Shown: one piece after another, positions 24,584 to 33,089 of the stretch
Layout of the letters: each line of letters starts with the position of its first letter
Position numbering within the stretch: the first letter of the stretch is position 1
Origin: Peteryoungia wuzhouensis
GTDB taxonomy: Bacteria; Pseudomonadota; Alphaproteobacteria; Rhizobiales; Rhizobiaceae
Assembly: GCF_003205195.1 (NCBI RefSeq)
Contig: NZ_QJRY01000004.1
Coordinates: 372,001-436,000 of the forward strand
Direction: 5' to 3'
DNA length: 64,000 nt
Notes under the pieces: model-generated
Databases searched by the model: none
What the model was told of the DNA's origin: nothing
Seen by the model: the letters and a program-made list of their open reading frames with translations, nothing else
Made by a program: the position numbers and the translations under genes

Positions 24584-24874
24584 ATGCGACCGTCCGAAGT
24601 GCTGGAGAAGAACAGGCAAGCCATCCGCGATGTGACGGCACGTCACAAGGCGACGAACCCGCGCGTCTTCGGTTCCGTCGCACGGGGTGAGGACGGCCCG
24701 AACAGCGATCTCGACATTCTTGTCGATGGGCTGCCGGGGATGACGCTGTTTGATCTGGGTGGGTTGCAGGCGGAGATGGAAGATCTGTTGCCCTGTCGGG
24801 TGGACATCGTCACCTCTGGAGGCTTGAAAGCGCGTATGCGCGATCGGATTCTCGCCGAAGCGAGAGCCATATGA
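24584..24874 (+). CDS. mntA: MNT-domain nucleotidyltransferase antitoxin (MntA-like)
   Basis: A 96-residue minimal nucleotidyltransferase. The fold signature is intact: GSVARGE (30-36), the two metal Asp residues in SDLDILVD (42, 44), and a third Asp74 in CRVDIV. MntA proteins neutralise the HEPN toxin HepT by adding AMP to a tyrosine. ATG at 24584 follows GGAGATGGAG; an in-frame start 21 bases upstream is less likely. It overlaps hepT by four bases (ATGA), the standard order for this module. Confidence 0.9.
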   Translation: MRPSEVLEKNRQAIRDVTARHKATNPRVFGSVARGEDGPNSDLDILVDGLPGMTLFDLGGLQAEMEDLLPCRVDIVTSGGLKARMRDRILAEARAI

Positions 24875-25236
24875 CGCCCGAAGAGCGGCTGCTCGATAAT
24901 CTCATCGACATGGAGGAGGCGGCGACCGAAGCCATCGGCTTTCTCGATGGGGTGAGTTTTGAGGCGTTTCAGTCCGATGTTTTGCGCCAACATGCGGTGG
25001 CGATGACCTTTGTTTTGGTCGCAGCGGCCGCTGCGCGCATCCAGGCGCGGTTTCCCGATATAACGTCCGAGCAGCCGGAGATCGCTTGGGCCAAGATGCG
25101 GGGCTTACGCAATCTTGTGGTCCACGAATATGACCGACTGGATTGGCAGATTATCTGGGATACGGTGCAGTCTGATCTTCCGAAGCTGGTCCGCCAGATC
25201 GACCAGCTCCGCCATCCGCATATTCAGGGAGAATAA
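24871..25236 (+). CDS. hepT: HEPN-domain toxin (HepT-like RNase)
   Basis: A 121-residue all-helical HEPN protein. The RX4HXY catalytic motif is complete: Arg80, His85 and Tyr87 in the segment [13 protein letters not shown]. The preceding PEIAWAKM segment is also typical. HepT is a ribonuclease toxin, and Tyr of this motif is the AMPylation target of MntA. It follows mntA with a four-base overlap. Only six bases separate its stop from the allA start, so the toxin-antitoxin pair may share a transcript with ureide genes. Confidence 0.92.
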   Translation: MTPEERLLDNLIDMEEAATEAIGFLDGVSFEAFQSDVLRQHAVAMTFVLVAAAAARIQARFPDITSEQPEIAWAKMRGLRNLVVHEYDRLDWQIIWDTVQSDLPKLVRQIDQLRHPHIQGE

Positions 25237-25242
25237 CCCCCT

Positions 25243-25743
25243 TTGCCCATAAACCTCCCCATCCGTCCCCTGACGGCTCAAGCCTTCGCGCCCTTCGGCG
25301 AGGTCATCGAAGCCGATCCGCCGACCATGCGGCTGATCAATGGCGGCACCACGGAGCGCTTTCATGCGCTGTTCTCGCCCGAGATTGCGGGCGAGGGGGC
25401 CAGGGTGATCGTCAACATCTTCCGGGGCCAGCCGCGCGTCTTCCCGTACGCGATCGGCATGATGGAGCGGCATCCCTTCGGCAGCCAGAGCTTTTCACCG
25501 CTCTCCGTACGGCCCTTCCTGGTCGCGGTCTCGCCGGACGAAGACGGCAAGCCGGGCGTGCCGCAGGTGTTTCTGGCCGCCCCGCATCAGGGCGTGAACT
25601 ATCGGCGCAACACCTGGCACCATCCGCTGATGGCGATTGGCGCGGTCAGCGATTTCCTGGTTGTCGATCGCGATGGACCCGGCAACAATCTGGAAGAGTT
25701 CTTCTTCGAGACCCCCTTCACGATTCGGGAGCCCCAGCTATGA
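25243..25743 (+). CDS. allA: Ureidoglycolate lyase
   Basis: A 166-residue cupin-fold enzyme splitting ureidoglycolate to glyoxylate and urea, the last step of the allantoin pathway here. Landmarks are the opening [14 protein letters not shown], the [10 protein letters not shown] turn, [15 protein letters not shown] and the C-terminal [14 protein letters not shown] and [16 protein letters not shown]. The start is TTG at 25243, supported by GGGAGAATAA upstream and by the natural N-terminus IRPLTAQAF. It is coupled to uraH by an ATGA overlap. Confidence 0.92.
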   Translation: MPINLPIRPLTAQAFAPFGEVIEADPPTMRLINGGTTERFHALFSPEIAGEGARVIVNIFRGQPRVFPYAIGMMERHPFGSQSFSPLSVRPFLVAVSPDEDGKPGVPQVFLAAPHQGVNYRRNTWHHPLMAIGAVSDFLVVDRDGPGNNLEEFFFETPFTIREPQL

Positions 25744-26096
25744 CCGGCCTTACCACCCATGTGCTCGATACGGCGCTCGGCAAACCCGCCCAGGGCTTGC
25801 GCATCCAGCTGATGCGGATGAATGGCGAGGAGGCGGAACTGATCAAGACCGTCTTCACCAATGACGACGGGCGCGTCGATGGCGGGCCGATGCTCATTGG
25901 CGAGGAGTTTCAGGTCGGGCAGTATCAGCTGCTCTTTCATGCCGGGGACTATCTTAAGGACACGGGAGCCAGGCTCACCGATCCGCCCTTTCTCGACGTG
26001 ATCCCGATCCGCTTCGGCATTTCCGACCCCACGGCGCATTACCATGTGCCGCTGCTTCTATCGCCCTATGGCTATTCCACCTATCGGGGGAGCTGA
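25740..26096 (+). CDS. uraH: 5-hydroxyisourate hydrolase
   Basis: A 118-residue transthyretin-related protein that hydrolyses 5-hydroxyisourate to OHCU, directly after urate oxidation. The three diagnostic regions are present: N-terminal [14 protein letters not shown], the central DGRVDGG, and the C-terminal tetrapeptide YRGS preceded by [15 protein letters not shown]. No signal peptide is seen, so it is cytoplasmic. It overlaps allA by four bases, and its stop shares a base with the ATG of the phosphoesterase gene. Confidence 0.95.
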   Translation: MTGLTTHVLDTALGKPAQGLRIQLMRMNGEEAELIKTVFTNDDGRVDGGPMLIGEEFQVGQYQLLFHAGDYLKDTGARLTDPPFLDVIPIRFGISDPTAHYHVPLLLSPYGYSTYRGS

Positions 26097-26845
26097 TGCG
26101 GTTCGCAGCCATCGCCGACATTCATGGCAACGCGCTCGCTCTCGAGGCCGTGCTTGCCGATATCGCCGCACAGGGGATTGCGACTGCCGACATCGTCAAC
26201 CTCGGCGACTGCCTGTCCGGGCCGCTCGAAGCCGGGCGCACCGCCGACATTCTCGTGCCGCTGGACCTTTTCACCGTCTGCGGCAATCATGATCGCTACC
26301 TGGTCGAACATGCCGCCGGCGATATGCATGAATGGGAAGCGGATGCCTTCCGGCAACTCAAGCCCGAGCATCTCGACTGGCTGCGGTCATTGCCGTTCGA
26401 TGCCGTCTTCCGGGACGTTGCCTATCTTTGTCATGCCCGTCCGCAGGACGACGGCACCTACTGGCTGGAGCAGGTGTCGCGCGAAGGCCATGTGCATCTG
26501 CGCGACCGGGCGACGATCGAGACCTGGGCTGATGGCATCACCCAACCGCTGATCCTCTGCGGTCATACCCATATCCCGCGTGCGGTGCAGCTTTCCGATG
26601 GGCGGCTGATCGTCAATCCCGGCAGTGTCGGCGGGCCGGGTTACACGGATGACGCGCCTTACCCGCACAAGGTGGAGGCGGGGCTGCCGCATGCGAGCTA
26701 TGCCATCCTCGATGATGCGTCGGGCGCCTTGGGCGTCACGTTCCGGCTGGTGCCCTATGATCACATGGCGATGAGCCGCTTGGCGGGCGAACGCCACCGG
26801 CCGGAATGGGCGAGCGCGCTGGCAACGGGCTTCGTCGCGGAGTAG
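26096..26845 (+). CDS. Calcineurin-like metallophosphoesterase
   Basis: A 249-residue protein of the YfcE/MJ0936-like phosphodiesterase family. All metal-binding motifs are present: ADIHGN (8-12), LGDCLSGP, GNHDRYL, a middle His (LCHARP), CGHTHIP near 160, and NPGSVGGP. It would hydrolyse a phosphomono- or diester with a dimetal centre. It is translationally coupled to uraH (TGATG), making it the last gene of the mntA-hepT-allA-uraH string. Its link to ureide metabolism is unknown. Confidence 0.88.
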   Translation: MRFAAIADIHGNALALEAVLADIAAQGIATADIVNLGDCLSGPLEAGRTADILVPLDLFTVCGNHDRYLVEHAAGDMHEWEADAFRQLKPEHLDWLRSLPFDAVFRDVAYLCHARPQDDGTYWLEQVSREGHVHLRDRATIETWADGITQPLILCGHTHIPRAVQLSDGRLIVNPGSVGGPGYTDDAPYPHKVEAGLPHASYAILDDASGALGVTFRLVPYDHMAMSRLAGERHRPEWASALATGFVAE

Positions 26846-26867
26846 CTTCGGCCGGGCAAGTTTAATG

Positions 26868-26890
26868 GCGAGGCGCCAAGAGCGCCTCGC
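26868..26890. terminator. Hairpin between convergent genes
   Basis: A perfect 9-base stem GCGAGGCGC / GCGCCTCGC with loop CAAGA lies between the stops of the phosphoesterase and lldD genes. There is no clear T-tract on either side, so termination is probable rather than certain. Confidence 0.5.
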
Positions 26891-26903
26891 ATCACGTCTT
26901 CAG

Positions 26904-28049
26904 TCAGAACGGGCATTCCGCAATGATGCCGCGGTCGACATCGGCCAATTGCCGCTTGCCGCAGAGCGCCATCGTCACATCCATCTCCTTGGCGATGATC
27001 TCCAGCGCCGTCTTCACGCCCTTCTGGCCCATGGCGCCGAGGCCATAGAGGAAGGGGCGGCCGATATAGGTGCCCTTGGCACCCAGCGCCACCGCCTTCA
27101 GCACGTCCTGGCCGGAGCGGATACCGCCATCGAGATGCACTTCGATCCTGTCGCCGACGGCATCGACGATCTTCGGCAGCATTGATATGGAGGAATGGGC
27201 GCCGTCCAGCTGGCGGCCGCCATGGTTGGAGACGATGATCGCGTCAGCCCCGGTCTCTGCGGCCATACGAGCGTCCTCGACGTCGAGAATGCCCTTGATG
27301 ATCAGCTTGCCGCCCCACTGCTTCTTGATCCATTCCACATCGGGCCAGGAGAGCTTCGGGTCGAACTGTTCGGCCGTCCAGGCATGCAGCGAGGAGAGGT
27401 CGGTGACGTTCTTGGCATGGCCATGGATGTTGCGGAAGGTGCGGCGGTTGGTCTGCAGCATGTTCCAGCACCAGCGCGGGCGGATCGCCATCTGGTAGAG
27501 ATGCTTCGGGGTGAGCTTCGGCGGGGCGGCGAGGCTGTTTCTGATATCCTTGTGGCGCTGGCCGAGCAGCTGCAGGTCGGCGGTCAGCACCAGCGCCGAG
27601 CAACCGGCGGCGCGGGCGCGCTCGATCAGGTTCACGACGAAGTCGCGGTCGCGCATGACGTAGAGCTGGAACCAGAAGGGGCGCTTGGTGACGGAGGCGA
27701 CATCCTCGATCGAGCAGATGCTCATGGTCGAGAGCGTGAAGGGCACGCCGAATTCTTCCGCTGCCTTTGCCGCCAGCATCTCGCCATCGGCATGCTGCAT
27801 GCCGGTCAGGCCCGTCGGCGACAGTGCCACCGGCATCTTCACCTTTTCGCCGATCATCGTCGTTTCCAGCGAGCGGCCGCTCATGTCGACGAGAACGCGC
27901 TGGCGCAGCTTGATCCTCGAGAAATCGCTCTCGTTCGCCCGGTAGGTGCTCTCGGTGTAGGAGCCGCTGTCGGCATAATCAAAGAAGAGTTTCGGCACGC
28001 GCTTGCGGGCGAGGTTCTTCAGATCTGATATTTCGAGGATCGGTGCCAT
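26904..28049 (-). CDS. lldD: FMN-dependent alpha-hydroxy-acid dehydrogenase (L-lactate dehydrogenase type)
   Basis: A 381-residue TIM-barrel flavoenzyme oxidising an L-2-hydroxy acid, probably L-lactate, to the 2-oxo acid. Seen are the opening DLKNLARKRVPKLFFDYADSG, the FMN site ALSPTGLTGMQHADGE, the active-site SNHGGRQLDG with the catalytic His, and HLDGGIRSGQDVLKA. The usual TVD(T/V)xxxGxRExDxRN stretch is here TADLQLLGQRHKDIRN. The start MAPILEIS at 28049 matches the family N-terminus; upstream in-frame sequence is low quality. Glycolate or mandelate are alternative substrates. Confidence 0.87.
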   Translation of the reverse strand: MAPILEISDLKNLARKRVPKLFFDYADSGSYTESTYRANESDFSRIKLRQRVLVDMSGRSLETTMIGEKVKMPVALSPTGLTGMQHADGEMLAAKAAEEFGVPFTLSTMSICSIEDVASVTKRPFWFQLYVMRDRDFVVNLIERARAAGCSALVLTADLQLLGQRHKDIRNSLAAPPKLTPKHLYQMAIRPRWCWNMLQTNRRTFRNIHGHAKNVTDLSSLHAWTAEQFDPKLSWPDVEWIKKQWGGKLIIKGILDVEDARMAAETGADAIIVSNHGGRQLDGAHSSISMLPKIVDAVGDRIEVHLDGGIRSGQDVLKAVALGAKGTYIGRPFLYGLGAMGQKGVKTALEIIAKEMDVTMALCGKRQLADVDRGIIAECPF

Positions 28050-28156
28050 GGTCTGGTTCTCCGGAAAGGTCTTGAGAACCGCCATATCACGGCAGCAGGC
28101 CGGCTGTGAACTGGCAGCGACGCAAAGAGGTAAAAAAAATTTACCTCTTTGCGGTT

Positions 28157-28591
28157 TCAGAAGTGTTCGCCCGATTTGAACGGCCCGACGCGCATGCCGG
28201 CGGCGATCAGATAGGCGGTCGACCAGCCGATCAGCAGGAAGCCGTTGACGCCTTCGAGCGCTGCCAGCATGCGCCATTCGGGATGCGGCACGACATCGCC
28301 GTAGCCGACGGTGGAAAAGGTGATGGTGGAGAAATAGAGGGCGGTCTCGAAATCATCGACGACGCCGATCAGGGTGAAGCTTGCGGCCCAGAGCCAGACC
28401 TCCGTCGTCAGCACGGCGAAGACCCCGATCACGACCGTGTTCATCGCCAGCATACGGCTGCGATGGCCGTGCAGGCGGACGCGGTCCGTGACCCAGCTCA
28501 TCACATGGGTGATGGCGATGAGGCCGAGCGTGTGGATGACCACCGTCAGCGAGATCATCAGGGTGCCGAGAGCGAGGTTGGTGGCCAGCAC
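28157..28591 (-). CDS. Small potassium channel (Ion_trans_2)
   Basis: A 144-residue membrane protein. N-terminal helices (about 7-30 and 50-78) precede a pore helix and the K+ selectivity filter TVGYGD in TITFSTVGYGDVVPHPEW, then a final inner helix (LEGVNGFLLIGWSTAYLIAAG). It has no cytoplasmic RCK or ligand domain. The start is GTG at 28591, chosen because GAGGAGG lies about 7 bases upstream; longer in-frame sequence overlaps the DUF3052 gene. Confidence 0.85.
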   Translation of the reverse strand: MLATNLALGTLMISLTVVIHTLGLIAITHVMSWVTDRVRLHGHRSRMLAMNTVVIGVFAVLTTEVWLWAASFTLIGVVDDFETALYFSTITFSTVGYGDVVPHPEWRMLAALEGVNGFLLIGWSTAYLIAAGMRVGPFKSGEHF

Positions 28592-28620
28592 GGTGCATCC
28601 TCCTCGGGATGGCTGTGGGT

Positions 28621-29040
28621 TCAGCGAAGGTCCTTGCGGGTCATGAATTTGAGGCCGGACCAGATGTCGGTGACCGCGCAGACCTTCACGTCGACGAGGC
28701 CCGTCGGCAGGAAAACGCTGCGCAGCACATCTTCGGTGATGGTCGTCGGGACTTTCGAGGCTTTCTTCGGCCAGGAAATCCACAGCATGCCTGAGGGTTT
28801 CAGCATGGCTTTGAGACGCAACGCGTGATCCTCAAGGCGGGCGCGTTCCGTTTCGAAAACGTGGAGGTAGTCGAGACCGGAACCGTGCGCCGCTTCGAGG
28901 CCGCCGACGGTCGATGCGGCCGGCAGATCGGTGGTCAGATAGTCGAGGTCCGATGGCAATCCGACGAACAAAGCGGTCAGGTCCGGCTTCAATCCGAGCT
29001 TCTTCGGAAGAGGGGTGCCGGAATAGCCGCTTTCGCTCAT
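28621..29040 (-). CDS. DUF3052 domain protein
   Basis: A 139-residue protein matching the DUF3052 family: the opening SGYSGTPLPKKLGLKPDLTALFV, the middle YLHVFETERARLEDHALRLKAMLKPSGMLWISWPKKAS, and the closing VDVKVCAVTDIWSGLKFMTRK, all segments typical of the family. Start MSESGYS at 29040. It lies seven bases after guaD and ahead of the channel gene, so it is likely co-transcribed with the purine genes. The function is unknown. Confidence 0.84.
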   Translation of the reverse strand: MSESGYSGTPLPKKLGLKPDLTALFVGLPSDLDYLTTDLPAASTVGGLEAAHGSGLDYLHVFETERARLEDHALRLKAMLKPSGMLWISWPKKASKVPTTITEDVLRSVFLPTGLVDVKVCAVTDIWSGLKFMTRKDLR

Positions 29041-29047
29041 CTTACCC

Positions 29048-30364
29048 TTACGCCTCCGCCCTCGGTTTCGACGCCTTGCCGGCGACATAGGTCTCGACCA
29101 CGGCGCGGTCGTCTCCCAGCGTCTGCAGCAGGAACAGCTCTTCGGTGAGCGAGGTCACCGTTTCCATCCTCAGCCGCATGGCGGGTGTGGCGGCCGCATT
29201 GAGCACCACGATATCGGCATCCGTGCCTTCGTCCAGCGTGCCGATCCGGTTTGCAAGATCGAGCGCCACGGCATTGCCGAGTGTCATGTGGTAGAAGCTT
29301 TCGAGCGGGTTCAGCCGCTCGCCGAGCAATTGCTGGATCTTGTAGGCCTCGTCCATGGTCTTGAACATGGAATAGCTTGAGCCGCCGCCGATATCTGTGG
29401 CGACCGCGACGGTCACAGGTTTTTCGCGGCGCTGGATCGCCTTCAGCGGAAAGAGGCCGGAGCCGAGGAAGAGGTTCGAGGTCGGGCAGTGGACCGCGAC
29501 AGCACCGCTCTCCGCCATGGCATCGGCTTCTCTATCCGTGAGGTGGATCGCATGGCCGAAGAGGGCCTTTTTCCGCAGCAATCCGTAGCGGGCATAGATG
29601 TCGGTATAATCAGGGGCGTCAGGATAGAGTTCGCAGGTGTAGCGGATCTCGTCGTGGTTCTCCGACAGATGTGTCTGGATATGCAGGTCCGGGAATTCCT
29701 CCGCCAGTTTCTGCGTCATGACCATCTGCTCGGGCGTCGAGGTGATGGCAAAGCGTGGCGTGATGGCGACGTGGTTGCGGCCCTTGCCATGCCATTGTTC
29801 GATGACGGCGCGCGTCTCGTCATAACCAAGCTGTGGCGTGTCGAGCAGCCCCTGCGGCGCATTGCGATCCATCATCACCTTGCCGCCGATCATCAGCGTG
29901 CCGCGACGCAGGCTCTCAGTGAAGAAGGCATCGGCCGAGGCCTTGTGCACCGAGCAATAGGCAACCGCCGTGGTCGTGCCCTGGCGCAGGAACTCGTCGA
30001 AGAATTGCGTCGCGATCCGTTCTGCATGGGCCGTCTCGACGAAGCGGCATTCCTCGGGGAAGGTGTAGGTATCAAGCCATTCCAGCAGATTGGCGGCATA
30101 GGAGGCGATCACCTGCATCTGCGGGAAATGCACATGGCAGTCGATCAGGCCGGGCAGGATGAGATGCGGGCGGTGGTCGATCTCTGATGTCTCCGCGCCG
30201 GCCTTCGGCTTTACCTCGCCATAGGTTCCGGCGGCTGCGATCTTGCCATCACGGACCAGCAGCGCGCCGTCTTCCTCGTAGAGATAGCTCCCGTGGTCGC
30301 CGGCATGCTCGGGCGCTCGACGGAAGGAAAGGAGGCGGCCGCGGATCAGGATCTCTGTTGTCAT
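29048..30364 (-). CDS. guaD: Guanine deaminase
   Basis: A 438-residue amidohydrolase converting guanine to xanthine and ammonia. The zinc motif is DCHVHFPQ, followed by the guanine-specific ASYAANLLEWLDTYTFPEE, AYCSVHKASADAFF, the metal-binding HLSENHDEI and GHAIHLTD, and the catalytic Asp in ATDIGGGSSYSMFKTM. The length fits the family. ATG at 30364 shares a base with the puuD stop (TGATG), so puuD-guaD form an operon. Its product feeds XdhAB. Confidence 0.95.
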   Translation of the reverse strand: MTTEILIRGRLLSFRRAPEHAGDHGSYLYEEDGALLVRDGKIAAAGTYGEVKPKAGAETSEIDHRPHLILPGLIDCHVHFPQMQVIASYAANLLEWLDTYTFPEECRFVETAHAERIATQFFDEFLRQGTTTAVAYCSVHKASADAFFTESLRRGTLMIGGKVMMDRNAPQGLLDTPQLGYDETRAVIEQWHGKGRNHVAITPRFAITSTPEQMVMTQKLAEEFPDLHIQTHLSENHDEIRYTCELYPDAPDYTDIYARYGLLRKKALFGHAIHLTDREADAMAESGAVAVHCPTSNLFLGSGLFPLKAIQRREKPVTVAVATDIGGGSSYSMFKTMDEAYKIQQLLGERLNPLESFYHMTLGNAVALDLANRIGTLDEGTDADIVVLNAAATPAMRLRMETVTSLTEELFLLQTLGDDRAVVETYVAGKASKPRAEA

Positions 30365-31596
30365 CACTTGCCTTCGACCGTCGTCTCGTACCAGGCGACG
30401 AGCAGTTTGCGCTCTTCGGGCGAGATCTCGGTGATGTTTCCGGGCGGCATGGCATGGCTGCGGCCGGCCTGGATGTAGATTTCATGGGCATGGGCGGCGA
30501 TCTCGCCGTCCGTCTCGAATTTTACGTTCTTCGGTGCCCTCGCAATGCCTTCCCAGACGGGTTCGGCTGCGTGGCACATCGAACAGCGCCCCTGTACGAC
30601 ATCGCGTACGGCTTCGAAATGGCCGTTGTCGACAAATGACTGTTGCCGGGGCGAGAGGCTTGCCTGCTCTTCAGCACCGGTCAGCACCTTCGGCACGGTC
30701 GACAGCCACATGATGACGATAAAGATCAGCACCGTCACCAGCCAGGTCCAGGTCGGCTGTCCCTTCCGCGCATGGGTGGTGTTGAACCAGTGGCGGATGG
30801 TGACGCCCATCAGGAAGACAAGTGCTGCGATCACCCAGTTGAACTGGGTCGCAAAGGCCAGCGGATAGTGGTTCGACAGCATGAAGAAGATGACGGGCAG
30901 CGTCAGATAGTTGTTGTGCAGCGAGCGCTGCTTGGCGATGACGCCGTATTTCGGATCCGGCGTGCGGCCGGCGATCAGGTCGGCAACGACGATCTTCTGG
31001 TTCGGGATGATGATGAAGAAGACATTGGCCGACATGATGGTCGCGGTGAAGGCGCCCAGATGCAGGAAGGCGGCGCGGCCGGTGAACACTTGCGTATAGC
31101 CCCAGGCCATGGCGATCAGCACGATATAGAGCAGCGCCATCAGGCCCCAGGTGTTGCGGCCGAGTGGTGACTTGCACAGGAGGTCGTAGAGGATCCAGCC
31201 GAGCGCCAAGGAGGCGAGCGACAGACAGATCGCCTGCCAGGGGGCAAGCTCCAGCACCGAACGGTCGATGAGGAAGAGATCGGCGCCGCCATAGTAGACG
31301 ACCGCCAGCATGGCAAAGCCTGACAGCCAGGTGGCGTAGCTTTCCCATTTGAACCAGGTCAGATGCTCCGGCATTGAGGCGGGGGCCACCAGATATTTCT
31401 GGATGTGATAGAAGCCGCCGCCATGCACCTGCCATTCCTCGCCATAGGCGCCGACGGGCAGGCCGGGACGCTTCACCAGGCCGAGATCGAGCGCGATGAA
31501 ATAGAAGGACGAGCCGATCCAGGCGATGGCCGTGATCACATGCAGCCAGCGGACGGCGAAGGACAGCCATTCCCAGGCGATCGCGTATTCATACAT
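30364..31596 (-). CDS. puuD: Membrane-bound urate oxidase (urate hydroxylase) PuuD
   Basis: A 410-residue inner-membrane protein oxidising urate to 5-hydroxyisourate. The first 300 residues carry about eight membrane helices with conserved family segments WLHVITAIAWIGSSFYFIALD, HGGGFYHIQKY and KQRSLHNNYLTLPVIFFMLSNHYP. The C-terminal periplasmic domain is a cytochrome c with CSMCH (338-342) and a candidate Met ligand in SHAMPPGNIT. So electrons leave through a c-type heme rather than directly to oxygen. It is coupled to guaD, downstream of a LysR gene. Confidence 0.94.
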   Translation of the reverse strand: MYEYAIAWEWLSFAVRWLHVITAIAWIGSSFYFIALDLGLVKRPGLPVGAYGEEWQVHGGGFYHIQKYLVAPASMPEHLTWFKWESYATWLSGFAMLAVVYYGGADLFLIDRSVLELAPWQAICLSLASLALGWILYDLLCKSPLGRNTWGLMALLYIVLIAMAWGYTQVFTGRAAFLHLGAFTATIMSANVFFIIIPNQKIVVADLIAGRTPDPKYGVIAKQRSLHNNYLTLPVIFFMLSNHYPLAFATQFNWVIAALVFLMGVTIRHWFNTTHARKGQPTWTWLVTVLIFIVIMWLSTVPKVLTGAEEQASLSPRQQSFVDNGHFEAVRDVVQGRCSMCHAAEPVWEGIARAPKNVKFETDGEIAAHAHEIYIQAGRSHAMPPGNITEISPEERKLLVAWYETTVEGK

Positions 31597-31759
31597 ATGC
31601 CAAGTCTTTCATGTTCCCCGATTGCATCGACATTGCGAAAAAAACCGCAGGAAGGGAAGGGGAAAGGAAGCGCTGCAGCAAAAGCTGCACGGGAAGTTTT
31701 CTCCGTTGCCAAATGAGCGGAAGCCCGTCGATGTCTCAAGGTTGGCGGGGATGCTCGGC

Positions 31760-32677
31760 TCAGGCACCTGCGCCGGGCGGAACGGACTCGAAGCTTTGCA
31801 AGGCGCCACGCATGAATTCCCTGAAGGCACGGATCTTGCCGGCATTGCGGCGCGCTTCGGGATAGACCAGCCAGTAGTGCGATCCGTCCTCGCAGGTGAG
31901 CTCGAAGGGCTGGATCAGCCGCCCGGACGCGATCTCCTCGGGATAGAATTCGGGCCGCAGAATGGCGATGCCGTGGCCGGCAACGGCCGCGGCGGCCTCG
32001 AAGGACTGGGCACCGAGCCGGGTGCGCTGGTGGCTGTCGAGGGCGACGTCCGGATAACCGGCTGCCGTGAACCAGATCCGCCACCAGGGATCCGACGGAT
32101 CGATGATGCGCAGCTTCAAAAGGTCGAGCGGTTCGCGCACACCGCCGATGCTGTCGGCAAGCTTTGGGGAAAGCATCGGCGTGAAGTGATTGCGCATGAC
32201 GAAATGGGCACGCAAACCCGGCCAGATGCCCCTGCCGGTGCGGATGGCGAGATCAGCTTGGGTGCGGCTGAAATCGATCACCTCCTGCGATGTATCCAGC
32301 CGCACCGCGATCCCCGGATTGCGCAGCTGGAAGTGGCCGAGATGGCGGGCGAGCCATTGCGAAGCGAAGGTCGCCGTGGCGTGGATGATCAGCGTGCCAT
32401 CGGCCGTGTTGCGCAGATCGGCAAGGGCCTCGCGCAGCAATTCAAACCCTTCCGTGACCTTCGGTAACAGCCGCTCGCCGGCTTCGCTCAGCGAAATGCG
32501 CCGCGGCCTGCGCAGGAAAAGTGCCTCGCCGACATGGGCTTCCAACAGCTTGATCTGATAGCTCACCGCCGTCTGGCTCATGCCGAGTTCTTCGCCTGCG
32601 CGCGTAAAACTCTCAAGCCGGGCAACGGCTTCGAAGACGCGGAGCGCATTGAGCGGCAGCTGTTTCGACAGTTTCAT
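31760..32677 (-). CDS. LysR-family transcriptional regulator (GcvA-like)
   Basis: A 305-residue regulator. The N-terminal winged HTH includes PLNALRVFEAVARLESFTRAGEELGMSQTAVSYQIKLLE, read in segments, with the GcvA-type opening (NALRxFEAxAR). The substrate-binding domain begins near residue 90 and ends with WLVYPEARRNAGKIRAFREF. The start MKLSKQLP at 32677 is the family start. It lies 163 bases upstream of puuD on the same strand and downstream of the xdh cluster, so it is the best local candidate to control urate oxidation (inference). Confidence 0.88.
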   Translation of the reverse strand: MKLSKQLPLNALRVFEAVARLESFTRAGEELGMSQTAVSYQIKLLEAHVGEALFLRRPRRISLSEAGERLLPKVTEGFELLREALADLRNTADGTLIIHATATFASQWLARHLGHFQLRNPGIAVRLDTSQEVIDFSRTQADLAIRTGRGIWPGLRAHFVMRNHFTPMLSPKLADSIGGVREPLDLLKLRIIDPSDPWWRIWFTAAGYPDVALDSHQRTRLGAQSFEAAAAVAGHGIAILRPEFYPEEIASGRLIQPFELTCEDGSHYWLVYPEARRNAGKIRAFREFMRGALQSFESVPPGAGA

Positions 32678-32788
32678 GGATAAGCTTTCTTTATGCAAAG
32701 CCAGCGTATTTGAATTGGATTGCCGCCGCAAGCGCGGGCAAGGTCAGGCCATCAGAAACCGATAGATTGAACCCGCGTGGAGGCAGAC

Positions 32789-33019
32789 ATGGTGTCCGCG
32801 ATCAGTAGAATATTGCCGTTTGACAGGCTGGTGTCCTTCCTGTGGTCCGGGCTTTTCCGGTCGCGTCGGCGTCGGCACTTGATCCATATCGATGACATCT
32901 CCGACGATCTGTTGAGAGATATCGGTATGGCGAACCGGTTGTCCGGGGCCGATGCGCGTGGCGATCTCTGGCGCCACCGAGGCGGTGTGGACGATTATCT
33001 CCGTCCGGGGCCGCTTTGA
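32789..33019 (+). CDS. DUF1127 (YjiS-like) small protein
   Basis: A 76-residue protein. The C-terminal half has the DUF1127 signature HLIHIDDISDDLLRDIGMA, followed by an Arg/Asp-rich tail. Start ATG at 32789 is favoured because GGAGG lies about 6 bases upstream. Small DUF1127 proteins in alphaproteobacteria are tied to RNA turnover and to phosphate and carbon stress responses. It is divergent from the LysR gene. Confidence 0.85.
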   Translation: MVSAISRILPFDRLVSFLWSGLFRSRRRRHLIHIDDISDDLLRDIGMANRLSGADARGDLWRHRGGVDDYLRPGPL

Positions 33020-33089
33020 GGAAGCCTTTCGAATTCAGTGGTTTGGTGCCATGCGTTGGCAATGTGATTCCAGCGCTTGAGAGATTGAT

